From: an uncultured bacterium
GTDB lineage: Bacteria; Bacteroidota; Bacteroidia; Bacteroidales; Bacteroidaceae
Direction of reading: 5' to 3'
Assembly (NCBI GenBank): GCA_905214625.1
Contig: CAJMMQ010000017.1
Coordinates: 1 to 62,496, forward strand
Length of the DNA: 62,496 bases
A model generated the notes under the pieces. The model saw nothing but the letters and a program-made list of their open reading frames with translations, ran no database searches and was not told where the DNA came from. Of the stretch, positions 30,341 to 40,053 are shown one piece after another; within the stretch, counting starts at the first letter, position 1, and each line of letters starts with the position of its first letter. Position numbers and translations under genes: made by a program.

Positions 30341-30693
30341 CGCCTGTTTTTATTCTTGTCCTGACGTCATGATCTATCCATGTTTTGCCTTGTGTTGCTT
30401 TGATTGTTGCAGGCTTTTTACCCGCGAATCATGATGAACGGCCGAGTTATGGCGGGTATTGTTAAGAATAGCAGGTGGCGTGATGCTGGCGCAAGGCAAA
30501 AAGACTAAGCCGTGTTATGATGTGGCGACGTGGCAGGCAGAATGAAGACTGGTGGCCGATAGGGCGTAGTGCGCCTGATGCGAGCCTGATTTAGCCCTTT
30601 CTCTTGTCTATGGCAAATGGTCATACGGTCATGATTCCGGCTAGCAGAAAGCCTAAGGCGGTATATTTTTGCCAGATTGGAGGCAGTGTATAT

Positions 30694-30735
30694 AAAAATA
30701 ATAAGGTGCACGGCCGATAGCCTATGCACCTTATT
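30694..30735 (-). terminator. Terminator of the xylan SusCD/GH10 operon
   Basis: A perfect 11-bp stem, AATAAGGTGCA (30700-30710) with TGCACCTTATT (30725-30735), is followed on the minus strand by a T-rich run. It lies 28 bp past the GH10 stop. Confidence 0.85.
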
Positions 30736-30763
30736 GATAAGATAAATCGCTGTATCAGAATTA

Positions 30764-32575
30764 TTATTTTCCGTTCATCCACATGTCTCCTGTGAAGTCC
30801 TCGCTTATGTCCTTGCCTGCTATACCGTCGCATACACCCTTGTAGGCTGTCTTGCGGGCATAGTTCTTGTCAAAGATGTTTGGTGCGTCGTCAGGATACC
30901 AGTAAGTGTGCTCGTCGGCAGCATCAGAGAGAGTCCACAGTGTTATTCCGCCCTGCTGTGCCTCAGGTATGTTTGCCTTGTATGATTCTATGATCATCTG
31001 ATATACGTCCGACTGTGTCTGCAGGTCGTCGGCTGTAGGCGATGTCGTGCCGATTCTTACGTCGAGCTCGCTTATCCTTATCAGTTTGCCTGTAGCAGCA
31101 AGCGTCTGGAACATAGCGTCAATCTGCTCTTTGGTTATCGACTTGCCGTCTACGTGCATCTGTGTGCCGATACCGTCAACCTTTACGCTTCCGTTCTCGT
31201 CGATGTATTTTACGAAGTTGATGAGCTCTGCCAGTTTTGCCGGACTTGTCTCCAGGTTGTAGTCGTTTACATAGAGTTTGGCGTTTGGAGCGTATTTGCG
31301 TGCAAGTTCGAATGCCTTTGTAGCATATTCCTTGCCGATGTAGTAGCCCCAGTAGAAGTGGCCTGACTCCCAGTTGAGGTTGAAGCCGCTTTCAGGATCT
31401 TCAACAGGCTCGCTGTCGCCTTCGCTGAAGTTGCCCTCTATGCCGCGCCATTTAGGTGTGCCGTCGGTTATAGGCTCGTTTATTACGTCCCATCCGCTTA
31501 TTCTGTTGCCCAGATGTTCTGCCATGCCCTTAATCCAGCTCTCCATAGCTCCGAGCAGGGCTGCCTTCTTCTCTTCAGGTGTCTTGAACTTGTAGGTTAC
31601 AGACGAAGCCTTTGCAGGGCCGCGCTTAGCTGATGCCGATCCGCCTATTTCCTCGCCGAACTCAACGTCGTCGATGTAGTAGGTTCCTGCCACCTTGCCG
31701 AAGTTGATGAGCACTCGGTTCAGGTTGTCCTTTGTGCAGGTATAGTCATACTCACATGTTGTCCATTCTGTGCCTACGCTGAATGAGTGGTATCCCTCGC
31801 CAGAGTAGTCGCTGCTGTTCTGTGTGGCAAACTGCAGTGTGCCGGCAGGTGTGCTGGCCTTAGCCTTAAATCTTATGATGTATTTCTTTCCTGCTACGAG
31901 CGGGTCGGTCAGGTCGTAAGCCAGCTGTGCCGAATAGTCGTCGGCATCGCTTGGGTTAACCATTACGAGTCCGTAGCTTCCGTCATATCCTGCACCTTCC
32001 TGCACCTCTGTTGTAGAGCTGTTGCCCCAGCTGCTCCAGTGGTCTTTTGTGCCGCTCTCGAAGTCGCCGTTCTGAATGACGTTGGCGATGTCGCTTCCCG
32101 GAGTAACCTCCACCGTAGGTGCGATGAGCGATTTCAGATATGTCTGGTTCTGCTGGGTGTGCCATATAAAGTTGTGGCCGTATATGTCTATGTCTGAAGG
32201 CACCTTTGCCAGGAATGCGTCAATCGTGGTGAACTTAAGGCTACCGTCGTTCTGAACAACTGAGCCGTGCTTCATGGCGTTGCCTGTAACAAACTGCTGG
32301 AAGTTGTCGTTACATCTGTTCACATAGGCCGTGTCGTCAGAGATATATTTGTCTGCTCCGAGTCCCAGGCCGAGCTTTACGTTAGGCATATACTGTGCCA
32401 TGTAGGCCTTGATGTTGTCGTAGTTGGCAATCTTCTCCTGGAGTGAGAGTGGAATCTCGTCTGATACAACCGGATAATGTCCGTCCGGCGTGTGCCAGTC
32501 CATCTTATCGTCGTAGCATCCTGTGAGGAGTAACGGGGCTGCCAGCACCGGTATGATTATTTTATTCAGTTTCAT
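30764..32575 (-). CDS. GH10 endo-1,4-beta-xylanase with inserted carbohydrate-binding module, surface lipoprotein
   Basis: A 603-residue lipoprotein (lipobox LLTGC, Cys20). The GH10 barrel starts near residue 45 and is interrupted after IYGHNFIWHTQQN by a beta-sandwich module at about 162-310 (NVIQNGDFESG... YYIDDVEFGEE, CBM4/22-like), then resumes with acid/base Glu367 in WDVINEPITDG and nucleophile Glu503 in ISELDVRIG. This inserted-module arrangement is characteristic of the outer-membrane xylanase of Bacteroidetes xylan loci, which makes the first cuts in xylan at the cell surface. It is the last gene of the SusCD operon, set apart by a strong hairpin. Confidence 0.93.
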   Translation of the reverse strand: MKLNKIIIPVLAAPLLLTGCYDDKMDWHTPDGHYPVVSDEIPLSLQEKIANYDNIKAYMAQYMPNVKLGLGLGADKYISDDTAYVNRCNDNFQQFVTGNAMKHGSVVQNDGSLKFTTIDAFLAKVPSDIDIYGHNFIWHTQQNQTYLKSLIAPTVEVTPGSDIANVIQNGDFESGTKDHWSSWGNSSTTEVQEGAGYDGSYGLVMVNPSDADDYSAQLAYDLTDPLVAGKKYIIRFKAKASTPAGTLQFATQNSSDYSGEGYHSFSVGTEWTTCEYDYTCTKDNLNRVLINFGKVAGTYYIDDVEFGEEIGGSASAKRGPAKASSVTYKFKTPEEKKAALLGAMESWIKGMAEHLGNRISGWDVINEPITDGTPKWRGIEGNFSEGDSEPVEDPESGFNLNWESGHFYWGYYIGKEYATKAFELARKYAPNAKLYVNDYNLETSPAKLAELINFVKYIDENGSVKVDGIGTQMHVDGKSITKEQIDAMFQTLAATGKLIRISELDVRIGTTSPTADDLQTQSDVYQMIIESYKANIPEAQQGGITLWTLSDAADEHTYWYPDDAPNIFDKNYARKTAYKGVCDGIAGKDISEDFTGDMWMNGK

Positions 32576-32610
32576 GATATTACTTTTTTGTTGTTTTGTT
32601 TTTTTTTATT

Positions 32611-32642
32611 CTGCTCCGGTGTGTTTGTTCGCACCGGAGCAG
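32611..32642 (-). promoter_or_regulatory. Intercistronic hairpin between the glycan-binding protein and GH10 genes
   Basis: A perfect 11-bp GC-rich stem, CTGCTCCGGTG (32611-32621) with CACCGGAGCAG (32632-32642), starts 12 bp past the binding-protein stop. On the transcribed (minus) strand it is followed by A-rich, not T-rich, sequence, so intrinsic termination is unlikely; stabilising the upstream susCD message against 3' decay fits better. The spacer 32576-32654 has no other feature. Confidence 0.65.
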
Positions 32643-32654
32643 GCGGTGTATTGT

Positions 32655-34049
32655 TTATTCTTCTTCGTCGGGGAAGTCTGATATTACTTCGCTCTTGCAG
32701 GGCACTACACGCCAGTTGTCGATGTAGATGTGCTGCTTGAAGATTGTGGCTGTTACGCTAAGACCGTCGAACACGAAGTCGGTGTTGACAAAGCCCATTC
32801 CGAAGTTGCGGTATGTGGCTGCGTTGCGGTCTTCAACAACTTCTCTGAATGTGGGCGACTTGCCTTCTTCAATCTCGCTTGCATATTTCTTGAACTCGCT
32901 GAACGGTATTGTAACTGTCTGCCATCCGGCTGTCTTGAACGGAATGGCCTTGCCGTCCTGTATCCAAGGGCAGTAGAAGGCTGTCTGCTTGCCGTCGGCA
33001 TCATCGTCAGAACCTATACCGCCGAAGTTGAAGTTGTTCATGAGGCAGAGCTGTATGTGTCCTGTGCCTACCCATGCTTCAGGAACGTAGATGTCAAACT
33101 GGAAGGCTACGTCGGTGAGCAGTGTTGTGTCGGGTATTACAGAGTACATGCGGCTCCAGTCGTCCATCGGGTCGTCGTTGCCGGCTGTCCAGCATTCTGT
33201 TGCGCGGCTCTTGCCGGCTGCGATGCCGTTGCTCAGCAGACGTGAGGGCACAAAGTCGATCACCTTGCCGCGGCCGCTGTTGAGCGGGTCGTCAACCACG
33301 TCTTCGCTTCCGAGCATGCTGCCTGTTTCGCTCCAGCTCCAGAAGCCCTGGCTGCCTTCGCCGTCGAAGTTGAGCACCATACACTTGTCGTTGTTGAAGT
33401 ATTCTGCCGACTTGGCTGTTCCGTTGGCACACTCTATTGTTATGGCGCCGTATCCCTGAATGCTGTGAGGCATTACGAACGAGAACCATTCGCCGTCTTC
33501 ATCTTCAGGAGCATTGGTTATTGCGTTTCCTGTTATCTCTGTTCCGTCGGGCAGTGTAACCTTTGAAGTCTCCTGAAGGTTGGCTCCGTACACTGTAACC
33601 GTCTCGCCCGGCATAGGCAGCGTGTTGTCGATGCTGGTTATCGAGGGAGATGCGGCACGTATTGTGAAGGTGTAGACATATTCAGTGCCTCTCTTCACGA
33701 AGCGTATCGTGTTGCGCACGCTGTCTGGAGCGTCTGATACGGGAGTGTCTGTGTCGATGCTCAGTATCAGGTTGTTGTCTGTAACGTAGGCATTGTTGAA
33801 GTAAGTGTCAAAGCCGTTGATGTATACCTTCTGCATGCCTCTGAATCCAGAACCTGATATGCGTATGGTCTGGCCAAGGCGGGCAAATTCTACGGGGCGG
33901 TCTTTTACCGTGGCTTCGGCATCTTCAAGATATACTTGCAGCACGCTTATAGGTGCGCTGTCTATCGCATCGTCGTCATCGTTGCATGATACCAGTCCGG
34001 CAGTAACGAATGCGAGGCATAAAAGCCATATATTTTTAAACATTTTCAT
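32655..34049 (-). CDS. Surface glycan-binding protein with IPT/TIG-type domains (xylan SGBP)
   Basis: A 464-residue lipoprotein (signal ending GLVSC). Two immunoglobulin-like IPT/TIG repeats span about residues 35-215 (RLGQTIRISGSGF; PMPGETVTVYGANLQ), followed by a roughly 240-residue jelly-roll-like C-terminal region rich in aromatic residues (QGFWSWSETG). Position between SusD and GH10 matches the second surface binding protein of xylan loci, which holds xylan but does not cut it. No catalytic residues are recognised. The role is inferred from order and architecture. Confidence 0.82.
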   Translation of the reverse strand: MKMFKNIWLLCLAFVTAGLVSCNDDDDAIDSAPISVLQVYLEDAEATVKDRPVEFARLGQTIRISGSGFRGMQKVYINGFDTYFNNAYVTDNNLILSIDTDTPVSDAPDSVRNTIRFVKRGTEYVYTFTIRAASPSITSIDNTLPMPGETVTVYGANLQETSKVTLPDGTEITGNAITNAPEDEDGEWFSFVMPHSIQGYGAITIECANGTAKSAEYFNNDKCMVLNFDGEGSQGFWSWSETGSMLGSEDVVDDPLNSGRGKVIDFVPSRLLSNGIAAGKSRATECWTAGNDDPMDDWSRMYSVIPDTTLLTDVAFQFDIYVPEAWVGTGHIQLCLMNNFNFGGIGSDDDADGKQTAFYCPWIQDGKAIPFKTAGWQTVTIPFSEFKKYASEIEEGKSPTFREVVEDRNAATYRNFGMGFVNTDFVFDGLSVTATIFKQHIYIDNWRVVPCKSEVISDFPDEEE

Positions 34050-34086
34050 AATGAAATTCCGTTTTTATTTTGTTTTGCTGATAATT

Positions 34087-35799
34087 TTAGTTGAACAGGC
34101 TTTCTTCTGAAACCTCACGCTCTCCGAACTCATAAGGAACGGTCTGTATGTTGCCGTTGGCGTCGCTCTTGAGATACGGGTTGCGGTTCTGGTCGGTGTC
34201 AGAGTAGGGCAGCAGCAGGTTCTTCTCTGTTGCTGTTGCAACACCCTTGCCCGGAGCTACATAGTCTTCGCTGAGCTTGTATTCATGAGTAGAACTGTCG
34301 TAATAAGATGCGTTGCGGTTCTGGTTGTTCACGTAGTTTACAACCTCCTGCTGCTTGTAGTATGCACGTCTTACGAGGTCGTACCAGTACTGTCCTTCAA
34401 AGGCCAGCTCCATGCGGCGCTCGTGGCGCAGGTCTTCATATGTGAGTGAAGTCTTGGCGTTGAGTCCGGCACGCTTGCGCACTTCGTTGAAGTAATAGAG
34501 CGCTGTTGCGTCTGTTGTAGATGCGTTGTTGCCCAGAATAGCTTCGGCAAGGTTGAGGTATACCTCAGCCAGGCGCAGCATGTGGGTGTTGATGCCTGAG
34601 CTCTGCTTGTAGCTTACGCCGTTGTCGTCGTGTGTGCCTACAACATACTTTTTGATGTTTGCACCCTGAGAACCGGCATTCTCTGTTACTCCGTAGGTGT
34701 AGCCGCCGCCCTTTGTGTACATGTCGGGATAATATTCGCCGTACCATGCAACGCTCTCATGCTTGCGCAAGTCGTTGTTCTCATATTCGGTGAAGAGGTC
34801 GTAAGAAGCGTATGTGGCACCTCCCCAGTTGGTTCCGTCTGTAACCATTGTTGACCATCCGAAGTAAGCGGTGATTGTCTGGTTGCATCCCCATCCGATA
34901 GCGTCGGTTGAGCCTTGATTCCACTGCAGCTGGAACATGTCTTCCTGGCAGTTGTTGTTCTCAATCTTGAACAAGTCGCCGTAGTTTGTCATCAGCTTGA
35001 AGTCAGACTCGTTGATAACCTTCATTGCGGCCTTGCGCGCAAGTTCAAGATAATAGGTGTTGCGTGTTCCGCGGTTGAAGTCGGTAGCCACGTTGTTGCC
35101 GTCATACTGTCCTTCGGTGGTCAGACCGGCCATTGACAGATATACTCTTGACAGCATGCCGTATGCGCTGTATTTGTTGATACGTCCGCTCTCAGGAGAT
35201 GTTGCGGGCAGGTAGGCAGCTGCATATTCGAGGTCGCGTATTGCAAACTCCATAACGTCAGCTCTCGGGTTTGCCGGCACAACATAGTTGTTTACGAGGT
35301 CGCTTGTCCTGGTGTATATTATGGCATTTCCCCAAAGAGATGCGATATACCAATAGGCCACGCCTCTCATGAATCTTGCCTCAGCCACGCCTCTTGTCTT
35401 GGCTTCCTCGCTTACAGCAGAGGTAGAGTAGGTGAGGATGTTGTTTATTGTGTTGTTTGACTGTGCAACTACAGAGTAAAGAGAGCCCCATGCGTCAGAC
35501 AATCCCGGGCTTAACGATGTCTCGTTGAAGTTGGTGTACGGGTAGATATAGTCTGAATACTGAGCCGTAAGGTTGTTGGCACGTCCGTCGCCCATGCCGT
35601 AGTAGGCCTTGTCGTTGAAGCTCTGCCATACATAGTTGTAAAGCGGATACATGGCCTTGTCGATAGCTTCGTCGCTGTCGAAGAATGTTTCCTGGTTAGG
35701 GCTCGTCGTATTTTTCTGGTCAAGGAAGTCGTCGCTGCATGATGTCAGTGCTATTCCGGCTGTCAGGAGCGAGCCTACTAAGAATATTTTTGTTTTCAT
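34087..35799 (-). CDS. SusD/RagB-family xylo-oligosaccharide-binding lipoprotein
   Basis: The start at 35799 (MKTKIFLVGSLLTAGIALTSC) gives a lipoprotein signal; an upstream in-frame ATG would place 14 charged residues before it. The 570-residue product carries SusD landmarks: the N-terminal FLDQKNTTSPNQETFFDSDEAIDKAMYP split as DFLDQKNT and FFDSDEAIDKAMYPLY, tetratricopeptide-like helices, YLNLAEAILG, YYFNEVRKRAGL and the C-terminal RRMELAFEGQYWYDLVRR. It pairs with the SusC gene 51 bp upstream to form the lid of the outer-membrane importer. Confidence 0.92.
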   Translation of the reverse strand: MKTKIFLVGSLLTAGIALTSCSDDFLDQKNTTSPNQETFFDSDEAIDKAMYPLYNYVWQSFNDKAYYGMGDGRANNLTAQYSDYIYPYTNFNETSLSPGLSDAWGSLYSVVAQSNNTINNILTYSTSAVSEEAKTRGVAEARFMRGVAYWYIASLWGNAIIYTRTSDLVNNYVVPANPRADVMEFAIRDLEYAAAYLPATSPESGRINKYSAYGMLSRVYLSMAGLTTEGQYDGNNVATDFNRGTRNTYYLELARKAAMKVINESDFKLMTNYGDLFKIENNNCQEDMFQLQWNQGSTDAIGWGCNQTITAYFGWSTMVTDGTNWGGATYASYDLFTEYENNDLRKHESVAWYGEYYPDMYTKGGGYTYGVTENAGSQGANIKKYVVGTHDDNGVSYKQSSGINTHMLRLAEVYLNLAEAILGNNASTTDATALYYFNEVRKRAGLNAKTSLTYEDLRHERRMELAFEGQYWYDLVRRAYYKQQEVVNYVNNQNRNASYYDSSTHEYKLSEDYVAPGKGVATATEKNLLLPYSDTDQNRNPYLKSDANGNIQTVPYEFGEREVSEESLFN

Positions 35800-35850
35800 T
35801 TTCTTTCTTGTTAAAATTGTTACTTTCTTTCGCAAATACATTTGTGATTA

Positions 35851-38800
35851 TCAGAATGAGATGTTCAGACCGAAGGTGTAGATGCGCGGTGAAGGATAGC
35901 GGCCGTAGTCGAGGCCGGTCAGAAGTGCATCGCCGTACATTGATCCTACTTCAGGGTCGTAGCCGCTGTAGTTGGTCCATGTGTAAACATTCTGCAGGTT
36001 CATGTATACCTTGACATTTTCGAGCTTGAGCTTTCTTACGAATGACTTCGGAAGCGTGTAGCCCAGCGAAATGTTCTGCAGACGAATGTAAGAGCCGTCC
36101 TCAACATAGAGGTCGCTTACACGGTTGTTGGCATTTGTTGTAGATGCGCTCAGACGCGGCAGGCGTGAGCTCGGGTTGGTTACGTAGAGGTTGCGGAAGT
36201 CGTCGTCGGGCAGGTTGGGGTCGATGACGCCAATCTGTGCGTAGTCGGCTGCGCTCTTCAGCAGGTTGCTGTTTACTCTTACGTCTTCGATGTCGCGGCG
36301 TGTATAGTTCAGAATGTCGTTGCCGTAGCTGCCGCTAAAGAATATGGTGAGGTCGAAGCCTTTGTAAGAGAATGTGTTGCCGATACCGTAAGTGAAGTCA
36401 GGCTGCGGGTCGCCGATGAATGTACAGTCGCTGTTGTTTATCACGCCGTCGCCGTTGATGTCTTCAAATATATAGTCTCCAATCCATGTCTTGTCCTCTC
36501 CGATAGAGCTTCCTTCGGGCAGTGCCACCGGCTTGACGTTGCCGTCCTTGTCTTTATAGTAGAAGTCTTCTGCCTTCTCGAAGCGCCCAATAACCTTGTA
36601 GCCCCAGAACTGTCCTACAGGCTTGCCTTCAACAGTTCTTGTAACAGTGTTGTTCTCGCTTCCTGTCATGAATGTCTTGTCGATGGTTGCACTTTCTGTG
36701 TCGAGCTTGAGCACCTTGTTGCGGTTGAGTGAGAACACGAAGTTGCTGCGCCACTGGAATCCGCCTTTGTCAATGTTTACAGTGTTCAATGTCATTTCGA
36801 TACCGGTGTTGCGCAGAGAACCTACGTTCTTCCATGGGTTAGAAGCTGCGCCCTGTCCGTATGATCCGAGGTACTCAGGCAGAGGAATCTGCAGCAGCAG
36901 GTCCTTGGTCTTCTTGTAGTACCAGTCGAAGATAAACTCGATGCGGTTGTCAAAGAGGTTGAGGTCGAGTCCTACGTTGTATGATGTTGTAGTTTCCCAT
37001 TTCAGGTCTGGGTTAGCTGTGTTGGCTGTAAGCACACCAGTTCCCCATGGCGTGGTCTTTGAAGACAGCAGAGCCATGTAAGCCCAGTCTGATACGTTCT
37101 GGTTACCTGTAGAACCCCAGCCGAGGCGGAGTTTGAGGTTGTTGATAACGTCGCTTGTGCCGGCCATGAACTTCTCGTTAGAAACTCGCCATGCAAGTGC
37201 TGCTGAAGGGAACCATCCCCAGCGGTTGTTCTTAGCGAAGTGAGAACTACCGTCGCGACGCAGTGTCGCTGTGATGAGGTAGCGGTCGTCGTATGAATAG
37301 AATGCACGTCCGAAGTAAGAGAACAGAGAGTTGTCGTTCTGTGTACCTGTACCTGTTGAGGCTGTTATGTCACCTGCCGACGGGTCGTGGGCGCTGTTTG
37401 TCAGGAAGCCTGTAGCCGTGCTCACCTGTGTCTCCCAGTGAGAGTTGCTCATTTCCTGACCGAGCATAACGTTGATGCTGTGAACCTTGTTGAAGGTGTT
37501 CTGATAAGTAAGGATGTTTCTCCATGACCAGTATTTGGTGTCTGTCTTTGTCCATTTACCGGTACGTGTAGAGTTTGTCAGGGCACCGAACTCATAGTCG
37601 GGCTCATAATAATAGAACTTGTTGAGATTATAGTCTGTTGAAAGCTCTGTCTTGAAGGTGAGACCCTTCATCAGGGTTGCCTCGAGGCTTCCGTTTATAC
37701 GGAAATTCATCTTCTTGTTGTAGTTCTCTCTGATAGATGCTATGGCCACGGCATTTACAGGCATGTAAACGTCGTCCGGACCGTCGAAGCTTCCGTCAGG
37801 GCTGGTAACTGCTACTGAAGGCTGCTGGAGCAGGGCGTTCATGATGACGTTGTTGTCGGCACCTACTTCCTGCTTTGAGTCTGTCAGTGAGAAGCTCAGG
37901 CTGGCCTTGAGCCATTTCTTTACCTGTGCGTCAGTGTTGCCGCGCAGAGTAAGACGCTTGAAGCCTGAACCTATGGCTATACCGTCCTGGTTCATATATC
38001 CTCCGCTTATTGCGTATGTCGCGTTCTGTGTTCCGCCCGTAACAGATATGTTGTGGCTTGTCATCAGAGCGTTGCGGAACAGGGCGTCCTGCCAGTCGGT
38101 TCCTTCGCCAAGAGCGTCGGGATTTACGAATGCGTCGTTATATTCAACGATGCCCTCTTCGGCGCGTGCGTTGTGGTGTATGGCATACTCACGCAGGTTC
38201 ATCATGTCGAGCTTCTTTGCCATTTCCTGCCAGCCGATGTATCCGTCGTAGGTTATAGTGGCTTCGCCAGACTTACCTCTCTTTGTGGTAATCATGATGA
38301 CACCGTTAGACGCTCTTGCACCATAGATGGCTGTTGCAGAGGCATCCTTGAGCACGTCCATTGACACGATGTCGCTCGGGTTGATGCTGGCAAGCGGGTT
38401 GTTACTTGACAAGGGGTCGTTGCTGTCTGCTCCCTGTGCGTCAACCACAACACCGTCGATGACGAATATAGGCTGGTTGGTCGCATTAAGAGAGTTGACA
38501 CCACGTATGCGGATACTTGTATTGGCACCAGGAGTACCTGAGTTTGCCTGAATCTGCACACCTGCAGCACGTCCCTGCAGCACCTGGTCGATACTTGTAG
38601 ACACGGTCTGCTCTATGGCCTTGTCGTTGATTGACACCATAGAACCTGTTACGTCTGATCTCTTCATCGTTCCGTAACCGATGGCCACAACCTCGTCAAG
38701 CATCTTTGAGTCTGGTTCGAGCTTTACGTTTACTTCTTTCTGATTTGTAACCTTTACCTCCTTGTCGGAATATCCGAGGTAGGTGAACGTTACGACTGAT

Positions 38801-39015
38801 CCGGGACTTACCTTTAATGTGTATTTTCCGTCAAGGTCAGTTATTGCACCTGTGGTCGACCCCTTAACCTTTACTGTTGCTCCGATGATAGGGCCGTCGT
38901 CATCGGTAACAAGACCCGTGATGGTTACTGTGTTCTGTGCAAATGCCCAAATAGGGAAAATGCTCATCAGAATCAGTAAGCCCAGAGTCTTACATGCTTC
39001 TTTTGCGCGTTTCAT
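35851..39015 (-). CDS. SusC-family TonB-dependent outer-membrane transporter (xylan locus)
   Basis: From the start at 39015 (MKRAKEACKTLGLL, signal ending WAFAQ) the product is 1054 residues. A carboxypeptidase-regulatory-like domain (VTDDDGPIIGATVKVKG) is followed by the plug (MLDEVVAIGYGTMKRSDVTGSM, VLQGRAAGVQIQ, SIRIRGVNSLNATNQPIFVIDG) and a beta-barrel ending in RIYTFGLNISF with terminal Phe. It imports xylo-oligosaccharides with the SusD lid. A 48-base in-frame extension upstream is unlikely because it would mask the signal peptide. It is the first gene of the operon, with a TACTTTTG -7 box 48 bases upstream. Confidence 0.94.
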   Translation of the reverse strand: MKRAKEACKTLGLLILMSIFPIWAFAQNTVTITGLVTDDDGPIIGATVKVKGSTTGAITDLDGKYTLKVSPGSVVTFTYLGYSDKEVKVTNQKEVNVKLEPDSKMLDEVVAIGYGTMKRSDVTGSMVSINDKAIEQTVSTSIDQVLQGRAAGVQIQANSGTPGANTSIRIRGVNSLNATNQPIFVIDGVVVDAQGADSNDPLSSNNPLASINPSDIVSMDVLKDASATAIYGARASNGVIMITTKRGKSGEATITYDGYIGWQEMAKKLDMMNLREYAIHHNARAEEGIVEYNDAFVNPDALGEGTDWQDALFRNALMTSHNISVTGGTQNATYAISGGYMNQDGIAIGSGFKRLTLRGNTDAQVKKWLKASLSFSLTDSKQEVGADNNVIMNALLQQPSVAVTSPDGSFDGPDDVYMPVNAVAIASIRENYNKKMNFRINGSLEATLMKGLTFKTELSTDYNLNKFYYYEPDYEFGALTNSTRTGKWTKTDTKYWSWRNILTYQNTFNKVHSINVMLGQEMSNSHWETQVSTATGFLTNSAHDPSAGDITASTGTGTQNDNSLFSYFGRAFYSYDDRYLITATLRRDGSSHFAKNNRWGWFPSAALAWRVSNEKFMAGTSDVINNLKLRLGWGSTGNQNVSDWAYMALLSSKTTPWGTGVLTANTANPDLKWETTTSYNVGLDLNLFDNRIEFIFDWYYKKTKDLLLQIPLPEYLGSYGQGAASNPWKNVGSLRNTGIEMTLNTVNIDKGGFQWRSNFVFSLNRNKVLKLDTESATIDKTFMTGSENNTVTRTVEGKPVGQFWGYKVIGRFEKAEDFYYKDKDGNVKPVALPEGSSIGEDKTWIGDYIFEDINGDGVINNSDCTFIGDPQPDFTYGIGNTFSYKGFDLTIFFSGSYGNDILNYTRRDIEDVRVNSNLLKSAADYAQIGVIDPNLPDDDFRNLYVTNPSSRLPRLSASTTNANNRVSDLYVEDGSYIRLQNISLGYTLPKSFVRKLKLENVKVYMNLQNVYTWTNYSGYDPEVGSMYGDALLTGLDYGRYPSPRIYTFGLNISF

Positions 39016-39062
39016 GATTAATTGTTTAAAATTGTTTGAATTTGGTAAAGTTTTCAACGCCA

Positions 39063-39134
39063 CAAAAGTATGAATTTATGTTTAAAAGTGTATTAATTAA
39101 TGTTTCAGCAACGTTTCTTAATGTTGCAGACGTG
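39063..39134 (-). promoter_or_regulatory. Promoter block of the xylan susC gene with 21-bp direct repeats
   Basis: A TACTTTTG -7 box (39063-39070 on the minus strand) is followed upstream by 22 bp and then two 21-bp units (39093-39113 and 39114-39134, the second imperfect) matching the three units at 29033-29095. The intervening 22 bp agree at 17 positions between the two sites. The predicted leader is about 40 bases. The likely ligand is an activator such as the local HTCS, an inference. Confidence 0.62.
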
Positions 39135-39540
39135 CTGATTTGTATCGTTTTAGCAGCTTTTTACCCTCTTTTTTGTGTTTTCTTGTTAATAATATGATTT
39201 TTTATCTATTTTTCATGTAGGCTGGTCATATTTTATAGTTATATGATTTTGACCGTTGTTTACGCATGCTGATTGTTTCTATATGTTAAAATATTTTTTG
39301 CGGCAGCCATGTTTTTTGCCGTTTCCGGTTATTGCGTGTTCTGTCTATGCTGTGCTTTGTAACATGAAATATCTAGGGACGCACGTTTTTCTGTTGCCTT
39401 TTTTGAGTAAAAACCGCATGCCTCTTATGCTTTTATGGCTGTCGTTGTCAGGCTCATGTCCATGCCTGCGTGGTTGTATTCTTACGTTTTGCTCATGCTT
39501 GTTCCTGCATGCAATAATGACCACTCTTTATTTTGAATGA

Positions 39541-39628
39541 AAAAACTCTATGGTTTTTGCGTAAAAAAGCGGTCACTTTTGCATCAAAAGTGCCCCGTTT
39601 ACGACACGTAAATCGGCCACTAACAGTT
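39541..39628 (-). repeat. Degenerate 22-bp module array, copy E
   Basis: Units of about 22 bp can be placed at 39541 (AAAAACTCTATGGTTTTTG), 39562 (TAAAAAAGCGGTCACTTTTG), 39585 (CAAAAGTGCCCCGTTTACG) and 39607 (CGTAAATCGGCC). CCGTTTACG recalls the block before the arrays in copies A and B. The rest of the gap 39016-40053 shows no supported gene. Confidence 0.5.
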
Positions 39629-39892
39629 CGAAACATAACAATTGCTGTTTGGTTAATAATTTTCTTACAGAATAACGCTGAATATTTAAAATGTAACAGA
39701 AATAGGTGTAAATGGTTATAATTTTTACGCCTGTTTTTAGATGCCGCCCGAAAAAGCCTTTTATCCGCCTGAGCAGTGTTACGCAACAGCATTGAATTGC
39801 TGCATCAGTCAGGTTAGAGTTGAAAGTAAGGGGTATAATATAATAAGGTGTACGGGGCAATCGTCTGACGGGGCATGACCGATAGGGCATAA

Positions 39893-39949
39893 AAAAATAC
39901 TCTATATTCGCCCTTCAGGATATCCTTATGGCGTATATAGAGTATTTTT
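39893..39949 (-). terminator. Terminator of the HTCS/GH67/GH35-like unit
   Basis: AAAATACTCTATATTCGCC (about 39894-39912) pairs with GGCGTATATAGAGTATTTT (about 39930-39948) with one interior mismatch, and is followed by a T-run on either strand. It lies about 100 bp past the GH35-like stop. Confidence 0.82.
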
Positions 39950-40053
39950 CTGTCGGCCGCTTGCAGGCCTTATTTTTATTGTGAAGCCTTAACCATCTTT
40001 GTCTGACGGCAGACTCTGCAGCCTTTTTTTTATTTGCTTGGCTGTTCCCCTTG

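Noticed and set aside
39016..39063. 16-codon N-terminal extension of the xylan SusC
   Set aside because: It would place polar residues before the signal peptide and begin at the -7 box shared with the other susC promoter.
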